Assembly: GCF_047634455.1 (NCBI RefSeq)
Contig: NZ_JBLIAI010000027.1
Span: 1 to 33,165 of the forward strand
From: Maritalea sp047634455
Lineage (GTDB): Bacteria; Pseudomonadota; Alphaproteobacteria; Rhizobiales; Devosiaceae
Length of the DNA: 33,165 nt
Direction of reading: 5' to 3'
Every line of letters starts with the position of its first letter. The stretch's first letter is position 1. The translations under genes and the position numbers were made by a program. Below are positions 31,443-33,165 of the stretch, one piece after another. The notes beneath the pieces are model-generated. The model did no database searches. It was given only the letters and a program-made list of their open reading frames with translations, and was not told where the DNA came from.

Positions 31443-32069
31443 TTGTCTGAGAAAATTGAGAAAGCTATTGTTGCTGACGATCACCCCATTTTCTGTCGGG
31501 GGCTGCGCCGGATCGTTCAGAAGATTACGGGATGCACCGTGTTGGAGGCTGCTAACAAAGAGGAATTGTTGGTACTTGCGTCAAGTGAAACAGAACCCGA
31601 CCTAATGCTGCTGGATTTTATCTTTCCCGGTTTTAACGGTGTCGCTTCGATTGCTGAAATGCGCCTCCGATTTCCGCGCACCATAATCATTATTGTTTCC
31701 ATGTCTGATGATCAAAATCTGGTCTCTGAGATCATGAAGACGGGCGTTAACGGCTTTATATCCAAGTCGGTGCCAGCAAGCGATTTAGAAGATTCAGTCC
31801 GATCTATTTTGGAAGGCGATGTGATTGCGAGGACCGCTGTGTCTGAAATCAATGTCGACCCCGATGGTGGCCATTCGGCCAATTTGCCAAAGCGGCAGTT
31901 GGATGTGCTGTTGGGCATGGCAAAAGGGCAAAGCAATAAGGAGATTGCACGAGAGCTGGGCATTTCTCCTTACACGGTGCGCGATCATGTTTCAGCGGTT
32001 TTTCGAGCGCTGGATGTGAATAATCGCAGTGCCGCAATTTCGGCTGCGGTGGACGCTGGCATTATCTAA
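31443..32069 (+). CDS. NarL/FixJ-type response regulator (REC + LuxR HTH)
   Basis: A 208-residue two-component regulator. The receiver domain (about 5-125) has the acidic pair Asp12/Asp13, phospho-acceptor Asp58 (LLDFIFPG), Ser87 and Lys109 (FISKSV). The LuxR-type helix-turn-helix (about 145-205) reads LPKRQLDVLLGMAKGQSNKEIA and LGISPYTVRDHVS, AVFRALDVNNRSAA. The start is uncertain: GTG 31389 gives 18 more residues but lies before the likely transcription start, so TTG 31443 is preferred. The 3' end overlaps that of the convergent hybrid kinase by eight bases, which makes that kinase the obvious, though unproven, partner. Confidence 0.9.
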   Translation: MSEKIEKAIVADDHPIFCRGLRRIVQKITGCTVLEAANKEELLVLASSETEPDLMLLDFIFPGFNGVASIAEMRLRFPRTIIIIVSMSDDQNLVSEIMKTGVNGFISKSVPASDLEDSVRSILEGDVIARTAVSEINVDPDGGHSANLPKRQLDVLLGMAKGQSNKEIARELGISPYTVRDHVSAVFRALDVNNRSAAISAAVDAGII

Positions 32070-33165
32070 GGTTTGCGGCCGCCATCGTTAAAAGCACGGA
32101 CCGCAGCTCCGCAGAATGTACTGGTTTGTGCAAAAACCAAAACCCGTTATTCTTCGCTATCTTTTCGGCTTCTTCATCAAGTGCTCCACTGATAATCAGG
32201 GTGGGAATATCTTGGTTTTTCATTTCGGCCAATTTTTGTGCAACCAGAATGCCATCTTCGCTGCCGTTCAGCTGAAGGTCAGTGATCAGCATTGAGAAAG
32301 ACGTTGTGGTGCTCGCCAAGTTGCTCGCGTCAAGCTGAACGACATCATATCCCCACTTGCTGAGCAGTGTATGGGTGCTGCGCGCGACATGGGTATTATC
32401 GTCCAGTATGGCAACTGTCGGCAAATTTGTGTTTTCTATGGCGCTATTTGCAATGACCATTTCTTGGATTTTAGGGGCGGAAATGTGCGTGATATTTCGA
32501 ACGCTAACATGTGTTCCGCGCCCTAGCTCAGACAAAAACTCAATGTGTAGTCCCAACAATTTTGCGGTTCTGGATACTATTGAAAGGCCAAGACCCATGC
32601 CTTCAATGTGTTTGGTGTGCAAGTTCTCGACGCGGACAAACTCTTGAAAAATCTCGTCTTGTTTTTCTAGGGCCACACCGCTGCCTTGATCCAGAACATG
32701 AATGGATAATGTAGGGCCAGTTCGTCGTACTCCCATGAGTATTTTGCGGCCGGGCGCGTACTTTATGGCGTTCGACAACAGGTTTTGCACAATTGAGGCG
32801 AGCAATGCCCTATCAGTTTGTACCCACAAACCAGAATGCACGAGCGCAATTGAACACTCGTTTTGTGTGGCTTGCTCTTGATATTGTCTAAGCGTTTGGG
32901 CAAGCAGGTCGGCTATGGGAAACGTCGATGGCCTGACGCTTATGGTGCCTTGATCAAGTGCAGTGATGCCCAGCAGCGATTTAAAAAGATTGGCCAAGCT
33001 ATCAAGTGCGCTATCGACATTGTCCAGAATTTCGATGTTTTCCGGCTTGGTTTCTTCTTCGCGTAGGCAAGATGTCAACAGCCCAATAGCGTGAATTGGC
33101 TGCCTCAATTCGTGATTTGCCTGCGCTAGGAACAAGCTCTTGGCCCGATTAGCCTTTTCGGCTTC
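32062..33165 (-). CDS. Hybrid sensor histidine kinase/response regulator, N-terminus beyond window
   Basis: At least 367 residues, open through the right edge, so the sensor part is missing. In order: the HisKA box LAQANHELRQPIHAIGLL with its phospho-His, the HATPase domain (N box QNLLSNAIKYAPG, G1 DQGSGV, G2 GMGLGLSI), a short linker, and a C-terminal receiver with the acidic pair in AILDDN, phospho-acceptor Asp in LITDLQLNG and Lys in FLHKPV. The kinase could pass phosphate to its own receiver or to the NarL-type regulator convergent with it (eight-base 3' overlap). The frame before the His box (EAEKANRAKSLF) looks like a linker helix after a sensor or PAS domain. Confidence 0.92.
   Translation of the reverse strand, partial: EAEKANRAKSLFLAQANHELRQPIHAIGLLTSCLREEETKPENIEILDNVDSALDSLANLFKSLLGITALDQGTISVRPSTFPIADLLAQTLRQYQEQATQNECSIALVHSGLWVQTDRALLASIVQNLLSNAIKYAPGRKILMGVRRTGPTLSIHVLDQGSGVALEKQDEIFQEFVRVENLHTKHIEGMGLGLSIVSRTAKLLGLHIEFLSELGRGTHVSVRNITHISAPKIQEMVIANSAIENTNLPTVAILDDNTHVARSTHTLLSKWGYDVVQLDASNLASTTTSFSMLITDLQLNGSEDGILVAQKLAEMKNQDIPTLIISGALDEEAEKIAKNNGFWFLHKPVHSAELRSVLLTMAAANLR

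Overview
The window looks like a chromosomal segment of an alphaproteobacterium, most likely in or near the order Hyphomicrobiales. This is inferred from gene content and order as I remember them: hflC, a DUF2065 gene and a Do-type protease, then serB/miaA, then ilvB-ilvH, ilvC and leuA. Family-typical protein variants, such as the GEAS form of the IlvB cofactor motif, agree. Genes are dense, base composition is moderate and fairly even, and I see no insertion sequence, prophage, CRISPR array, tRNA or rRNA.

Layout. 1-2430 (+): the end of hflC, a small DUF2065 membrane protein and a periplasmic Do-family protease, a membrane quality-control cluster. 2431-7170: GNAT acetyltransferase and serB (-), miaA (+), a secreted DUF4329 protein (-), a YbaK-type deacylase and an M20 dipeptidase (-). 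7171-9866 (+): ilvB-ilvH behind a leader-peptide attenuator, closed by a terminator. 9870-12844: a doubtful small ORF (-), pdxJ (+), ogt and a VOC protein (-), and a universal stress protein (+) behind an FNR/FixK-like box. 13008-19176: Bcr/CflA transporter, M32 carboxypeptidase, a lipid-anchored subtilisin-like autotransporter (+), and an EamA transporter (-). 19177-22408: a cold-shock gene with a hairpin-rich leader, and a 733-residue von Willebrand A protein with five tandem repeats (-). 22409-25948 (+): metY, a small monooxygenase-fold protein, a TetR regulator with a long palindromic operator, and ilvC. 25947-29247: an SDR/TetR divergent pair, NIPSNAP (-), PhzF and a four-helix membrane protein (+). 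29248-31229 (+): leuA behind a leucine-rich leader ORF. 31443-33165: a NarL-type response regulator (+) convergent with a hybrid histidine kinase (-) that runs off the right edge.

How the genes fit together. IlvB/IlvH and IlvC carry out the first two common steps of branched-chain amino-acid synthesis, and LeuA diverts the pathway to leucine. The genes sit in three separate transcription units. Two have a candidate leader ORF loaded with the codons of the end products: Val/Leu/Ile before ilvB and Leu before leuA. The ilvB one has a textbook terminator. The leuA one does not, so its mechanism is open.

Most of the window is ordinary housekeeping DNA and I do not see a clear new system. The points most worth checking are the two leader ORFs, the TetR palindrome at 24111-24139, two FNR-type boxes, the csp leader hairpins, and two surface or secreted proteins: the lipobox subtilase autotransporter and the vWA five-repeat protein. 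Start codons were moved inward from the longest ORF wherever a ribosome-binding site, promoter or family alignment favoured it; each case is stated in the entry.
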